Shown here piece by piece: positions 27,080-36,465 of a DNA stretch of 64,000 nucleotides. Source of the DNA: Pseudoalteromonas prydzensis. Lineage in GTDB: Bacteria; Pseudomonadota; Gammaproteobacteria; Enterobacterales; Alteromonadaceae. The stretch spans positions 186,001 through 250,000 of the forward strand of contig NZ_BDDT01000004.1 of assembly GCF_001661495.1 (NCBI RefSeq). Direction: 5' to 3'. The translations under genes and the position numbers were made by a program. The notes beneath the pieces are model-generated. The model was given only the letters and a program-made list of their open reading frames with translations. It ran no database searches and was not told the origin of the DNA. Every line of letters begins with the position of its first letter. Within the stretch, counting starts at the first letter, position 1.

Positions 27080-28174
27080 ATGAATAACTTAAAAGTGTTG
27101 TTGTGTGTATGTTTATTGGGTTGGCATTATAGTGCCAGCGCTGAACGTATCAAAGATGTATCAATGGTTGAGGGTGTTCGTTCAAACCAGTTAGTCGGTT
27201 ATGGTCTGGTAGTTGGTTTACCGGGCACAGGAGAGCAAAGCCGTTTTACTGAACAAAGCTTTAAAGCCATGCTGAATAGCTTTGGCATCACCATGGCCTC
27301 AAATTTAAAGCCCAAGATAAAAAATGTGGCCGCGGTTGCTGTTCATGCCGAATTACCTGCATTTAGAAAACCCGGTCAAACAATTGATATTACCGTTTCT
27401 TCGATTGGTAGTGCCGGTAGTTTACGCGGCGGCACATTACTGCAAACCTTCTTAAAAGGAGTTGACGGTAATACCTATGCGGTAGCACAAGGTAGTTTGA
27501 TTGTGGGTGGTTTAGGTGTTGAAGGCGCGGATGGAAGTAGGGTTGTAATGAATACCCCAACAGTTGGGCGTATTCCTAACGGCGCAACAGTCGAACGTGC
27601 AATTAAAAGCCCTTTTATGCAAGGTGATTACATTACCTTTAATTTGAACCGTCCTGACTTTACGACTGCAAAACGTTTAGAGCAAACGATTAATGAGTTG
27701 GTTGGCCCTGATAGTGCCCATGCACTTGATGCCGCATCAATTCGTGTGATTGCTCCGCGTGATGCATCACAGCGCGTTGCTTATTTATCAACGCTTGAAA
27801 ATCTTGAGTTTAAACCGGCAGATACATCAGCAAAAATTATTGTCAACTCACGGACAGGGACTATTGTAATAGGCAAAAATGTTAAATTACAAGCAGCGGC
27901 AATTACCCATGGTGGCCTAACGGTTACCATTGCAGAACAACAGAATGTATCGCAACCTAATGCGTTAAGTGAAGGGGAAACTGTTGTTACTAACCAAAGT
28001 ATCATCGACGTTGACCAAGATGACTCACGGGCATTTGTGTTTAACCCTGGCGTGAGCCTTGATGACTTAGTACGCGCAATTAATGAAGTTGGTGCTGCAC
28101 CAGGTGATTTAATGGCGATACTCGAAGCATTAAAAGAAGCTGGGGCTATTAGTGGCCAACTTGTTGTAATTTAA
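27080..28174 (+). CDS. flgI: FlgI, P-ring protein
   Basis: Periplasmic P-ring subunit, chaperoned by FlgA. I use ATG 27080 because AAAGGA lies 8 bases before it; an in-frame ATG three codons upstream (27071) overlaps that site. This gives 364 residues with a signal peptide ending YSASA. Conserved segments include [30 protein letters not shown] (in parts), [38 protein letters not shown] and the C-terminal [30 protein letters not shown]. It is the last gene of the flgFGHI operon. Confidence 0.97.
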   Translation: MNNLKVLLCVCLLGWHYSASAERIKDVSMVEGVRSNQLVGYGLVVGLPGTGEQSRFTEQSFKAMLNSFGITMASNLKPKIKNVAAVAVHAELPAFRKPGQTIDITVSSIGSAGSLRGGTLLQTFLKGVDGNTYAVAQGSLIVGGLGVEGADGSRVVMNTPTVGRIPNGATVERAIKSPFMQGDYITFNLNRPDFTTAKRLEQTINELVGPDSAHALDAASIRVIAPRDASQRVAYLSTLENLEFKPADTSAKIIVNSRTGTIVIGKNVKLQAAAITHGGLTVTIAEQQNVSQPNALSEGETVVTNQSIIDVDQDDSRAFVFNPGVSLDDLVRAINEVGAAPGDLMAILEALKEAGAISGQLVVI

Positions 28175-28184
28175 TTATGAAAGG

Positions 28185-28214
28185 CCCTAGGTTCTAGGTT
28201 ACTAGAATTTAGGG
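28185..28214 (+). repeat. CTAG-rich palindrome between flgI and flgJ
   Basis: Arms of 13 bases (11 of 13 complementary) around a GTTA loop. The left arm contains the tandem heptamers CTAGGTT CTAGGTT. The palindrome begins 11 bp after the flgI stop and could act as a terminator, but it lacks a T-run and resembles the CTAG-heptamer repeats at 21511 and 57749. Confidence 0.6.
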
Positions 28215-28252
28215 TATATTCCGCCTTCCTTTCCTGCATAGTAATTTCCTAT

Positions 28253-28268
28253 TGGCGCAATTATTGCA
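28253..28268 (+). promoter_or_regulatory. Sigma-54 promoter of flgJKL
   Basis: TGGCGCAATTATTGCA: TGGC and TTGCA with the required 10 bases between GG and GC, 38 bp before the flgJ ATG. Confidence 0.88.
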
Positions 28269-28306
28269 TTGTTAATTTCATTATTAATCACTGTGTCAAA
28301 TTGCTG

Positions 28307-29275
28307 ATGGATACTAATCATCTCGATAAACAAAACTTCTTTGATTTAGGTAATCTTAATACTTTACGCCAAGATGCCTTAAAAAGTGATGCCTCGCCAG
28401 AAGCATCAAAAGAAGCATTAAAAAAAGCAGCGGCACAATTTGAATCTATTTTTACGCAGATGTTGCTTAAAAGCATGCGCAAGGCCAATGAAGCGTTTGA
28501 AGATAAAGACAGCCCATTCAATTCCAGTGGCGTAAAGTTTTTTGAAGAAATGCATGACCAGCAGTTATCAGTTGATCTTTCGTCAAAAGGCTCATTGGGC
28601 TTAGCCGATCTGATTGTGCAACAACTCTCTCCTGATGCAAAAGGCTTTACCCCAAGCTCGGTGCTACGTACCACTGATAATTTCAGTAGTGATCAACGTG
28701 CAAGCGGTAAAAGTGCTGATAGTTCGCCTGACATGGCTGCTGTTACTAGCAGCTCATCAACAGCGAAGAAGCCGCAATTTGAAAATGCAGAAGACTTTAT
28801 TAGTAGTGTTTGGGAGCATGCCAAAACAGCGGCTGAAAAAATTGGTTTAAACCCAGCAGTAATGGTTGCCCAAGCGGCGCTCGAGACGGGGTGGGGTAAG
28901 CATATTATTAATAAAAGTGATGGTAATAGCAGTTTTAACTTGTTCAATATCAAATCAGATAGAAGCTGGCAGGGTGAGAAAGCCAATAAAATGACACTAG
29001 AATTTGAGCAAGGCACGCCAGTAAAAAAACAAGCCAGCTTTCGGGCTTATGAATCGATTAAAGACAGCGTGAATGACTTTGTACAGTTTTTGACAGAAAA
29101 CCCACGCTACCAAGAAGCATTACAAAATACCGCAAAACCAGCTGCCTTTTTAGATTCACTTCAAAAAGCTGGTTATGCCACAGATCCCAATTACGCTGAC
29201 AAAATTAAGCAGGTGTTAAACCACACAGAGCTTAAAACATTGGCGACATCATTGGTTCGCCAAGGAGTAAATTAA
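28307..29275 (+). CDS. flgJ: FlgJ, rod-capping protein with peptidoglycan hydrolase domain
   Basis: The N-terminal domain (about residues 25-105) caps the rod during assembly (AAAQFESIFTQMLLKSMRKANEAF). The C-terminal domain (about 165-315) is a glucosaminidase-type hydrolase that opens the murein for the rod; MVAQAALETGWGK carries the catalytic Glu193 and the domain ends in QKAGYATDPNYADKIKQVL. A Ser-rich linker joins them. This two-domain form is usual in gammaproteobacteria. The start is the ATG at 28307; no strong ribosome site is seen, and a TTG lies two codons upstream. flgK follows after 1 bp. Confidence 0.96.
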   Translation: MDTNHLDKQNFFDLGNLNTLRQDALKSDASPEASKEALKKAAAQFESIFTQMLLKSMRKANEAFEDKDSPFNSSGVKFFEEMHDQQLSVDLSSKGSLGLADLIVQQLSPDAKGFTPSSVLRTTDNFSSDQRASGKSADSSPDMAAVTSSSSTAKKPQFENAEDFISSVWEHAKTAAEKIGLNPAVMVAQAALETGWGKHIINKSDGNSSFNLFNIKSDRSWQGEKANKMTLEFEQGTPVKKQASFRAYESIKDSVNDFVQFLTENPRYQEALQNTAKPAAFLDSLQKAGYATDPNYADKIKQVLNHTELKTLATSLVRQGVN

Positions 29276-29276
29276 C

Positions 29277-31283
29277 ATGTCGTTTAACATATTTGACATA
29301 GCAAGCTCAGGAGTTCGTGCTAGCTCTGAGTTACTGCAAACCACCAGTAAGAACATTGCTAATGTGAATACGGTGGGTTATGTACGCGAACGTACAGAGC
29401 ACATGACCATGATCGACAATCAAGTGGGTCGTGGAGATACCTATCGCTTATTAAATGAGTTTGCGCAAAAACAACTTAACCGCGATACCTCAAATAAAAC
29501 CTTTTTTGATCAATTTGTTACTGAAGCAAGTCGTGTTGATACCTTATTTTCAGAAGAATCAAACAGTTTGTCGACCAGTGTTAATTCCTTTTTTAACAAT
29601 ATTCAAGAAAGTTTAAATCAACCGTCTTCATCTGTTGCACGTTCATTAGTGATGACAGATGCAGAAAACTTGCTTGATCAGATGGATAGGCTCTCAGGTA
29701 TCGTTTTTGATCAGAAAAATATTGTGAATGAGCAACTAGAGGTTTTTTCTGATGAAGCTAATACGTTAATTCAAAATATTAGCAGCTTGAATAAGCAAAT
29801 AGCGACCGTAAATGGTACTAGTAACGAAGCAGACTCAAGCACTATGTATAACGAGCGAGATTTAGCTATTCGTAAGTTATCAGAATTAATCGATGTAGAA
29901 ACACTCGATGGTCCTAATGGCGAAAAACTGGTTTTTATGGGCACAGGTGAATCACTAGTAATGCAGGATGGTGCGTTTAACTTATTTTCGATGACTGGCG
30001 ATCCGGATCCTAATTTCAAAGAATTACATCTTGATATAGATGGCGGCAAAGCCGTGCCGCTCGAAGTTGATGCGAGTAAATTAAAAGGTAAAATAGGTGG
30101 CCTACTGGCATTTCGTGATGACATTTTAGTACCAGCACAAAATCAACTTGGGCAAATGGGGCTTGCGATTGCGGATGCGTTTAATCAGCAAAATCGTTTA
30201 GGCATGGATGGCAATGGTGAACTCGGTGGGGATATTTTTGCTATTCCGACTGTGGGAGCTTATGCCTATCAAGCCAACACGGGTAATTCAAGTATGACGG
30301 CTACCTTAGAGCCGGGCAAAGGCAGTGAAATACCTGCCAGTGATTTTATTGTTACTTATACTAGTGGTACAACCGTTGAAATACAGCCAGTAGATAATAA
30401 AGGTGAGCCATTAGGTGCCCCTTCAACCGCGGATATCGTGGCTGGCGTCATTGATTCATCGACTATTACAGGCGGGGAATCGTTTGGTTTACAATTAACT
30501 GTGTCGGGTAGTGGTAATGCTGGTGATCAATTCTCAGTGAAGCTTAATGCAGAAGCTGCATCTAGTTTAACGCTTGCGACAAATAGACCTGAAGCACTCG
30601 CATTAGCATCGCCAATCCGTACCGCGGGTAATATAAATAATACCGGTAATGCTAATATATCGGTTGGCACAGTGAGCAGTGTAACGAGTGGTGGGTTTAC
30701 AACGACAAGTCCACCTGGTTTAGCAAATGGTGATATCAGTATTGTTAAAACCGCAAACGCAAATGAATACACGCTAACGGATGGGAGTGGTACAACAACA
30801 TTTACTATCACTCCTCCTGCTGAGAATATGCTCGCTCAAGCGGGAGCGCCTTATGACACTTACGGGTTTGATTTTAACATTGAAGGAACCCCCGCTGTAG
30901 GTGATAGCTTTACTTTGGAGTTTAACGAAGGTGGCTTTGATGATAATCGCAATGGCTTACTGTTGGCAGGACTACAAAGTGGTGAGTTAGTACGGCAGAA
31001 TGTGACCACAACCGCATCGGCTGATAATCATAAAACATTTAATCAAGCTTATGCTGGGCTTGTCACTGATATAGGTGTGGTAACCAATCAAGCTATGACT
31101 AACGGGGCTGCTTTTGACGCATTAGCCCAACAGTCAGAGGCGTGGTATGAGTCGCTTTCAGGAGTAAACTTAGACGAAGAAGCTGCCAATTTATTACGTT
31201 TTCAGCAATCTTACGCAGCTTCTGCACAAGTACTTTCAGCTGCTCGTACAATTTTCGACACTCTACTTAGTGCTGCGAGGTAA
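29277..31283 (+). CDS. flgK: FlgK, hook-filament junction protein 1
   Basis: First junction protein between hook and filament, exported with the help of FlgN. The N-terminal pattern IASSGVRASSELLQTTSKNIANVNTVGYVRER, read in parts, is the HAP1 signature. The C-terminus (GVNLDEEAANLLRFQQSYAASAQVLSAARTIFDTLL) matches the flagellin-like C-terminal helix. At 668 residues it is longer than the E. coli protein (about 550), with extra beta-rich sequence at about 350-560. It is coupled tightly to flgJ (1 bp) and flgL (2 bp). Confidence 0.97.
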   Translation: MSFNIFDIASSGVRASSELLQTTSKNIANVNTVGYVRERTEHMTMIDNQVGRGDTYRLLNEFAQKQLNRDTSNKTFFDQFVTEASRVDTLFSEESNSLSTSVNSFFNNIQESLNQPSSSVARSLVMTDAENLLDQMDRLSGIVFDQKNIVNEQLEVFSDEANTLIQNISSLNKQIATVNGTSNEADSSTMYNERDLAIRKLSELIDVETLDGPNGEKLVFMGTGESLVMQDGAFNLFSMTGDPDPNFKELHLDIDGGKAVPLEVDASKLKGKIGGLLAFRDDILVPAQNQLGQMGLAIADAFNQQNRLGMDGNGELGGDIFAIPTVGAYAYQANTGNSSMTATLEPGKGSEIPASDFIVTYTSGTTVEIQPVDNKGEPLGAPSTADIVAGVIDSSTITGGESFGLQLTVSGSGNAGDQFSVKLNAEAASSLTLATNRPEALALASPIRTAGNINNTGNANISVGTVSSVTSGGFTTTSPPGLANGDISIVKTANANEYTLTDGSGTTTFTITPPAENMLAQAGAPYDTYGFDFNIEGTPAVGDSFTLEFNEGGFDDNRNGLLLAGLQSGELVRQNVTTTASADNHKTFNQAYAGLVTDIGVVTNQAMTNGAAFDALAQQSEAWYESLSGVNLDEEAANLLRFQQSYAASAQVLSAARTIFDTLLSAAR

Positions 31284-31285
31284 TT

Positions 31286-32518
31286 ATGCGTTTATCAAAT
31301 AACCAAATGTATCAAAATAGCTTAAACTCTATTTTGAATAACCAGCAGAATGTTAATAAAGCGCAAGAGCAAGTTAATACTCAAAAGCGTGTATTGACAG
31401 CTGCTGATGATCCATCGGCAACCGCGCGGGCTTTACTGTATACCGACCGTATTCAAGCTAATGAACAGTATAGTAAAAACATTACCATGCTGACGAGTCG
31501 CTTAAATACCCAAGAGAGTGTGCTGGAAAATATTAAAGGCTCACTTGAAAAAGCTTATACCTTGGCAATTCAAGCCGGTAACGGGGTTTATACGGATATA
31601 GACCGTGAGGGCATCGCGGAGGAGCTTAAATCAATACAAAGTAGTGTGCTCGATTTAATGAATGCTAAAACTGAAGATGGCAAATATATATTTTCAGGTT
31701 ATCAAGATAACACGCAAACCTATTCTCTCGATTCATCAACAGGCAAATATGTTTATGGTGGCGATCAAGGCCAGCACAAGATCAAAGTAGCAGAAGGGGT
31801 TGAGATAAAATCAAGTGATAACGGCTTTGATACCTTCGAAAAGGTTAATGCGCGTTTAAATGTTGCCTCTAATGATGGTGTTGCATCTGGTGGCATCACC
31901 AGCGCTCAAGTATATGTACGAGAGCAAGCACAATTTGATGCATTTCATAAAGCCAACTATAACGCAGATCCTAGCGCTGCAGCTGGAGCAAACACGTTTA
32001 ATATTATTACAACCGCCGGCAGCCCAAATTCATATTCAGTAGAGCAAGGCGGTAATGTGGTTGCTTCAGGCACATTTGATGGTTCAACTCTTAAAGTCGC
32101 TGGCATGGAAATCAGTATGAGCCCTGTTGCAACCGGGCAAGTGGACTTTACACTTGAGGCTCCGCAAAAAGAAAACGTGTTAAATACGCTAAGTGACTTA
32201 ATCGCAGGCCTAACTGATCCAACACTGAGTCAAGACGATTATGATCAAGTACTCGCTGCTGCGATGATCCAAATTGATAACAGTAAAAATACTGTATCTT
32301 TAACTCAAGCAGGATTAGGAGGGCGATTAAATACCACTGAAAAAATCACCCAATCGAATAGTGATCTGGATGTGAATAATAAATCATCGCGAGCAGATCT
32401 AGTTGAACTTGATATGGCAGAAGCAATCACAGAGCTCACTAAGCAAGAAACGGCACTGCAAGCTTCACAGGCAACGTTTGGCCGCTTAGCTAAACTTTCA
32501 TTGTTTGATTACTTATAA
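31286..32518 (+). CDS. flgL: FlgL, hook-filament junction protein 3
   Basis: Second junction protein, flagellin-like. N-terminal MRLSNNQMYQNSLNSILNNQ and VNTQKRVLTAADDPSATARAL, and C-terminal RADLVELDMAEAITELTKQETALQAS are typical FlgL segments. The 410-residue length exceeds the E. coli protein (about 317) because of a middle insert at about 200-300. It ends the flgJKL operon; a terminator hairpin follows 21 bp after the stop. Confidence 0.97.
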   Translation: MRLSNNQMYQNSLNSILNNQQNVNKAQEQVNTQKRVLTAADDPSATARALLYTDRIQANEQYSKNITMLTSRLNTQESVLENIKGSLEKAYTLAIQAGNGVYTDIDREGIAEELKSIQSSVLDLMNAKTEDGKYIFSGYQDNTQTYSLDSSTGKYVYGGDQGQHKIKVAEGVEIKSSDNGFDTFEKVNARLNVASNDGVASGGITSAQVYVREQAQFDAFHKANYNADPSAAAGANTFNIITTAGSPNSYSVEQGGNVVASGTFDGSTLKVAGMEISMSPVATGQVDFTLEAPQKENVLNTLSDLIAGLTDPTLSQDDYDQVLAAAMIQIDNSKNTVSLTQAGLGGRLNTTEKITQSNSDLDVNNKSSRADLVELDMAEAITELTKQETALQASQATFGRLAKLSLFDYL

Positions 32519-32539
32519 GTAAGCTATAAGAACACCAAG

Positions 32540-32563
32540 AGTAAGGCAAAACATTGCCTTACT
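32540..32563 (+). terminator. Terminator after flgL
   Basis: AGTAAGGCAA and TTGCCTTACT form a perfect 10-bp stem with a 4-base loop, followed by TTGCTATTTT. The remaining intergenic sequence to flagellin 1 is very AT-rich and carries only the sigma-28 promoter. Confidence 0.85.
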
Positions 32564-32747
32564 TTGCTATTTTCCCACCTTCTAAGACTCTTATCTTTAT
32601 TATTTAATTACTTAGCTGATACTGAACTAGAACATCTTTCGTTAACCGCATAGCGTTGTTTTCGGTGTGTGATAATTGTTTTATGTGGCTAAAAGTTATT
32701 TAATAACAATGAGATAATAAAATAATTAAAAAAAACTTAAAAAAAGC

Positions 32748-32774
32748 TAAAGGATTTTTCGAGCAGACCGATAA
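32748..32774 (+). promoter_or_regulatory. Sigma-28 promoter of flagellin 1
   Basis: TAAA, a 15-base gap, then ACCGATAA, one mismatch from the GCCGATAA consensus. It gives a leader of roughly 90 bases before the ATG. Confidence 0.85.
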
Positions 32775-32869
32775 CTTAATTAACCAAGCAAAGCGTTGTA
32801 AATAACAACCACTGCTTAATCTAAGTAAGTTTGAGAGTAAATGATAAGTTTACTTCGGGAGAGATAATC

Positions 32870-33841
32870 ATGGCTTTATATGTAAATACAAATGTTAGTG
32901 CATTAAACGCACAAAGACAATTAAATAACTCTGGTAACGCACTAGACACCTCATTCCAACGTTTATCATCAGGTTTGCGCATTAACAGTGCAAAAGATGA
33001 CGCGGCTGGCCTACAAATTTCAGACCGTTTAACATCACAAATTAACGGTTTGAACCAAGGTAACCGTAATGCGAATGATGGCATTTCACTTGCACAAACA
33101 GCTGAGGGGGCACTTGACGAAGTTACTGCAATGTTTCAACGAGTACGTACTCTTGCACAACAAGCAACTAATGGCTCAAATACTGATGAAGACCGCTTAG
33201 CGATTCAAGAAGAAATTAGGTCTTTGTCCGCTGAAGTAAACCGAGTTGCAGAAGATACAACTTTTGGTGGTCAAAACCTATTAGATGGTACGTATGATGC
33301 CAAGTTCCAAGTTGGCGCTGACGCGGTTCAAACAATTGGCTTTAGTATGCAAAATGTAGGTGGTACCGCCGCAACTAACAGTATCTCTACAAATGGTGGA
33401 TTTACTATGTCAGGTATTGCAGGAGTTGCCAGTGCTGTTGGTGGTAAAGGCTTAACTACCCTTGCAGCTGGTGTATCTGATATCGCAGGCTCTGCAATTG
33501 GCGCTACTAGTGATTTTGCTACTAAGTTTACTGAAACTGGTATCAGTGTTTCATCACAAACAAATGCGCAGTATGTTTTAGCTGGTATGGATGCAATGAT
33601 TGCTGTAGTTGACAAAAAGCGTGCCGAGTTAGGTGCAGTGCAAAATCGTTTCCAATCAACTATCCGTAACCAATCGAACATTGCTGAAAACTTAAGTGCT
33701 GCAAAATCACGTATTAAAGATACCGATTTTGCGCAAGAAACAGCTAACTTAACAAAAATGCAGATTCTACAACAGGCTAGCCAAACAATCTTGAGTCAAG
33801 CAAATCAGCGTCCACAGGCTGCATTAAGTCTACTTGGGTAA
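32870..33841 (+). CDS. fliC: Flagellin 1
   Basis: Filament subunit of 323 residues. The N-terminal D0/D1 core starts MALYVNTNVSALNAQRQL and has SSGLRINSAKDDAAGLQISDRL; the C-terminal core has RAELGAVQNRFQSTI and ends QANQRPQAALSLL. The central variable region is short (about residues 160-245). The start is ATG 32870, preceded by GGGAGAG; an in-frame TTG upstream at 32831 is not used. Residues conserved in flagellin 3 extend through the central region. Ser/Thr-rich stretches there (SISTNGG, GATSDFATKFTETGISVSSQT) are plausible O-glycosylation sites for the Maf system downstream. It has its own sigma-28 promoter and terminator hairpins, so it is a single-gene unit. Confidence 0.97.
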   Translation: MALYVNTNVSALNAQRQLNNSGNALDTSFQRLSSGLRINSAKDDAAGLQISDRLTSQINGLNQGNRNANDGISLAQTAEGALDEVTAMFQRVRTLAQQATNGSNTDEDRLAIQEEIRSLSAEVNRVAEDTTFGGQNLLDGTYDAKFQVGADAVQTIGFSMQNVGGTAATNSISTNGGFTMSGIAGVASAVGGKGLTTLAAGVSDIAGSAIGATSDFATKFTETGISVSSQTNAQYVLAGMDAMIAVVDKKRAELGAVQNRFQSTIRNQSNIAENLSAAKSRIKDTDFAQETANLTKMQILQQASQTILSQANQRPQAALSLLG

Positions 33842-33881
33842 GATTAGGTATTGAGTCGTCAATAATTTGACCTAAAAGAGA

Positions 33882-33917
33882 AGCGCCTTTGTCTAATGGG
33901 GTATTAACAAAGGCGCT
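33882..33917 (+). terminator. Hairpin after flagellin 1
   Basis: AGCGCCTTTGT and ACAAAGGCGCT form a perfect 11-bp stem with a 14-base loop, 40 bp after the flagellin 1 stop. No T-run follows, so it may protect the mRNA 3' end more than terminate; a classical terminator lies 130 bp further on. Confidence 0.7.
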
Positions 33918-34045
33918 ATTGAAGGATTGTAAAGCGGAGGCTTAAAAATCCATCTTTAGTGTTCTAACATTTGTAAGAACATAAAAAACAAAGCATAAAG
34001 TGTGCCACTTTCTGTTTTTAAAACCCACTCTCAAACTTATCTTTC

Positions 34046-34071
34046 AAAGGCTTCTTTAAGAAGCCTTTTTT
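34046..34071 (+). terminator. Rho-independent terminator between flagellins 1 and 2
   Basis: AAAGGCTTCT and AGAAGCCTTT form a 10-bp stem with a TTA loop, followed by more T residues. The rest of the 438-bp spacer (34072-34279) shows no full sigma-28 or sigma-54 match; the nearest is a TGGCAG/TTGCC pair at 34167-34180 whose spacing is one base short. Confidence 0.9.
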
Positions 34072-34279
34072 CATTGTGTATCCTCAATATATTATTCTTT
34101 GCGCAATTATAAAAAGTTGGCCTAAAGCTTGCTCTAGTCTTATTAAGTTTTAACTAACCTGCAAAGTGGCAGTTTTTTGCCCCAGGCAATTAAAGTTTGC
34201 CGTTGTAATGAGTCACTTTGTCAAATACCACCACCTCAAGGTGATGGCTTAACTTTGACAGATAAGAAGAGAGTTTATT

Positions 34280-35254
34280 ATGGCTTTATATGTAAATACA
34301 AATGTGAGTGCATTAAATGCGCAAAGACAACTTGAAAGAACTGGAGGTGACCTTGATACCTCATTCAAACGTCTATCTTCAGGTTTACGTATTAATAGTG
34401 CTGCAGATGATGCGGCAGGTTTGCAAATCTCTGATCGCTTACAATCGCAAATCCTGGGTTTAAACCAAGGTAACCGAAATGCCAATGATGGAATTTCATT
34501 AGCACAAACAGCTGAAGGTGCAATGGATGAAATTACGTCGACTTTTCAACGTATTCGAACACTGGCACAACAATCTGCTAATGGGTCAAATACCGACGAA
34601 GATCGTTTGGCAATTCAAGAAGAGATCCGTCAATTATCTGCAGAGGTAAATCGAATTGCTGCCGACACCACATTTGGTGGCCAAAATCTTCTAGATGGTA
34701 GTTATGCTGCGAGTTTTCAAGTTGGCGCAGATGCAGTACAGACTATTGGTTTTAGTATGCAGGATGTAGGCACTTCTGCCGGAGGGGCGAATAGTGTTTC
34801 GGCCAATGGTGGGTTTACTATGTCTGGTATTGCGAGTATTGCTTCAGCCGTTGCTGGTAAGGGGATGTCTACATTAGCAGCGGGTATCAGTAATGTTTCT
34901 TCTTCATTAACAGAAGCTACAGTTGGTTTTAGTAGTATTACAGCCGGTGGGATTAGTGTTTCTAGCCAAGGAAATGCGCAACTAGTTTTTGCTGCTATGG
35001 ATGCAATGATAGCTGTTGTTGATAAAAAGCGTGCTGAATTAGGTGCTGTACAAAATAGATTTCAATCTACAATCCGTAACCAAGCTAATATCTCTGAAAA
35101 TCTAGCATCTGCAAAATCTCGGATTAAAGACGCTGACTTTGCAATGGAAACGGCTAACCTAACAAAAAACCAAATTTTACAACAAGCTAGTCAAACTATT
35201 TTAGGCCAAGCAAATCAACGACCTCAAGCCGCATTAAGCTTATTACAAGGTTAA
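34280..35254 (+). CDS. fliC: Flagellin 2
   Basis: Filament subunit of 324 residues, paralogous to flagellins 1 and 3 but the most diverged of the three: MALYVNTNVSALNAQRQLERTGGDL at the start, an altered central region (SLTEATVGFSSITAGG), and a final LLQG. It keeps the flagellin core motifs (SSGLRINSAADDAAGLQISDRL, AELGAVQNRFQSTIRN). The ribosome site is AAGAAGAGAG. Unlike its two neighbours it lacks a recognisable sigma-28 promoter, which suggests different timing or an atypical promoter. The central Ser/Thr clusters could be glycosylated. Confidence 0.96.
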   Translation: MALYVNTNVSALNAQRQLERTGGDLDTSFKRLSSGLRINSAADDAAGLQISDRLQSQILGLNQGNRNANDGISLAQTAEGAMDEITSTFQRIRTLAQQSANGSNTDEDRLAIQEEIRQLSAEVNRIAADTTFGGQNLLDGSYAASFQVGADAVQTIGFSMQDVGTSAGGANSVSANGGFTMSGIASIASAVAGKGMSTLAAGISNVSSSLTEATVGFSSITAGGISVSSQGNAQLVFAAMDAMIAVVDKKRAELGAVQNRFQSTIRNQANISENLASAKSRIKDADFAMETANLTKNQILQQASQTILGQANQRPQAALSLLQG

Positions 35255-35290
35255 AAATTAAATAAAAGTTAAAAATTTTACAAATAAAGC

Positions 35291-35317
35291 TAAAGCTTTC
35301 GCTTTATCAGACGATAA
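35291..35317 (+). promoter_or_regulatory. Sigma-28 promoter of flagellin 3, overlapping a hairpin
   Basis: TAAA, 15 bases, then GACGATAA, one mismatch from the consensus. The same bases form a stem, ATAAAGC (35284-35290) with GCTTTAT (35301-35307), which may serve as the end of the flagellin 2 transcript. Confidence 0.82.
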
Positions 35318-35416
35318 CTGATTTAGAGAACTACAGATCTAGGACTCTATGTCGACTTAATAACTGGGTAGGGGTATCTCGTTATTAAGTTATAAAATGA
35401 TAAAGCGGAGGCTAAT

Positions 35417-36388
35417 ATGGCTATCTATGTAAATACTAATGTGAGTTCACTGAACGCACAGCGGCAATTAATGAAATCAGGTAATCAGCTAGATACATCC
35501 TTTCAACGTCTATCATCAGGCTTACGCATTAATAGTGCAAAAGATGACAGTGCTGGTATGCAGATCTCGAATCGCTTAACCGGTCAAGTTAATGGTTTGA
35601 ATCAAGGTAATCGTAATGCTAATGACGGCATATCACTTGCTCAAACGGCTGAGGGCGCTCTGGACGAAGTAACAACAATGTTTCAGCGAGTTCGTACTCT
35701 TGCTCAGCAAGCAACGAATGGTTCAAATACTGATGAAGATCGCCTAGCGATTCAAGAAGAAATAAGATCATTAGCTGCTGAGGTTAATCGTGTTGCTGAA
35801 GATACTACCTTTGGTGGTCAAAACTTACTAGATGGGACTTATGATGCTAAGTTCCAAGTTGGTGCTGATGCGGTGCAAACAATTGGTTTCAGTATGCAAA
35901 ATGTAGGTGGTACAGCGACAACTAATAGCATATCTACAAATGGTGGATTTACGCTTTCCGGTATAGCTGGTGTTGCGAGTGCTGTAGGTGGTAAAGGTTT
36001 AACCACGCTTGCAGCTGGTGTGTCTGACATTGCAGGCTCTGCAATTGGTGCAACAAGCGATTTTGCTACTAAGTTTACGGAAACAGGCATTAGTGTTTCA
36101 TCACAAACAAATGCACAATATGTTTTAGCTGGTATGGATGCAATGATTGCAGTTGTTGATAAGAAACGTGCAGAGTTAGGTGCGGTGCAAAACAGATTCC
36201 AGTCAACCATTCGAAACCAAGCAAATATTGCTGAAAACTTGTCTGCGGCACGCTCGCGTATTCAAGATACAGATTTTGCTCAAGAGACAGCTAACTTAAC
36301 TAAGATGCAGATACTGCAGCAAGCAAGTAGTTCAATTCTAAGTCAAGCAAACCAGCGTCCACAAGTAGCATTATCGTTACTAGGCTAG
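35417..36388 (+). CDS. fliC: Flagellin 3
   Basis: Filament subunit of 323 residues, the same length as flagellin 1 and nearly identical to it in protein, including the central region, although many codons differ silently. Notable differences are N-terminal (MAIYVNTNVSSLNAQRQLMKSG) and near the C-terminus (ASSSILSQANQRPQVALSLL). It has its own sigma-28 promoter 100 bp upstream and AAAGCGGAGG as ribosome site. A terminator hairpin follows, then flaG. Confidence 0.97.
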   Translation: MAIYVNTNVSSLNAQRQLMKSGNQLDTSFQRLSSGLRINSAKDDSAGMQISNRLTGQVNGLNQGNRNANDGISLAQTAEGALDEVTTMFQRVRTLAQQATNGSNTDEDRLAIQEEIRSLAAEVNRVAEDTTFGGQNLLDGTYDAKFQVGADAVQTIGFSMQNVGGTATTNSISTNGGFTLSGIAGVASAVGGKGLTTLAAGVSDIAGSAIGATSDFATKFTETGISVSSQTNAQYVLAGMDAMIAVVDKKRAELGAVQNRFQSTIRNQANIAENLSAARSRIQDTDFAQETANLTKMQILQQASSSILSQANQRPQVALSLLG

Positions 36389-36400
36389 GCGGTTTATTAG

Positions 36401-36431
36401 GTCATTATTGGGATATTGTCTCAATAATGAC
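36401..36431 (+). terminator. Hairpin after flagellin 3
   Basis: GTCATTATTG and CAATAATGAC form a perfect 10-bp AT-rich stem with an 11-base loop, 12 bp after the stop. The T-run is weak (TTATACTTTG), so read-through into flaG is possible. Confidence 0.65.
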
Positions 36432-36465
36432 TTATACTTTGTTTGTATTTTGAAGGAGAGCTATC

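Noticed and set aside
34167..34180. Sigma-54 promoter before flagellin 2 (TGGCAG ... TTGCC)
   Set aside because: The distance between GG and GC is 9, not 10, which sigma-54 seldom tolerates. Kept only as an observation.
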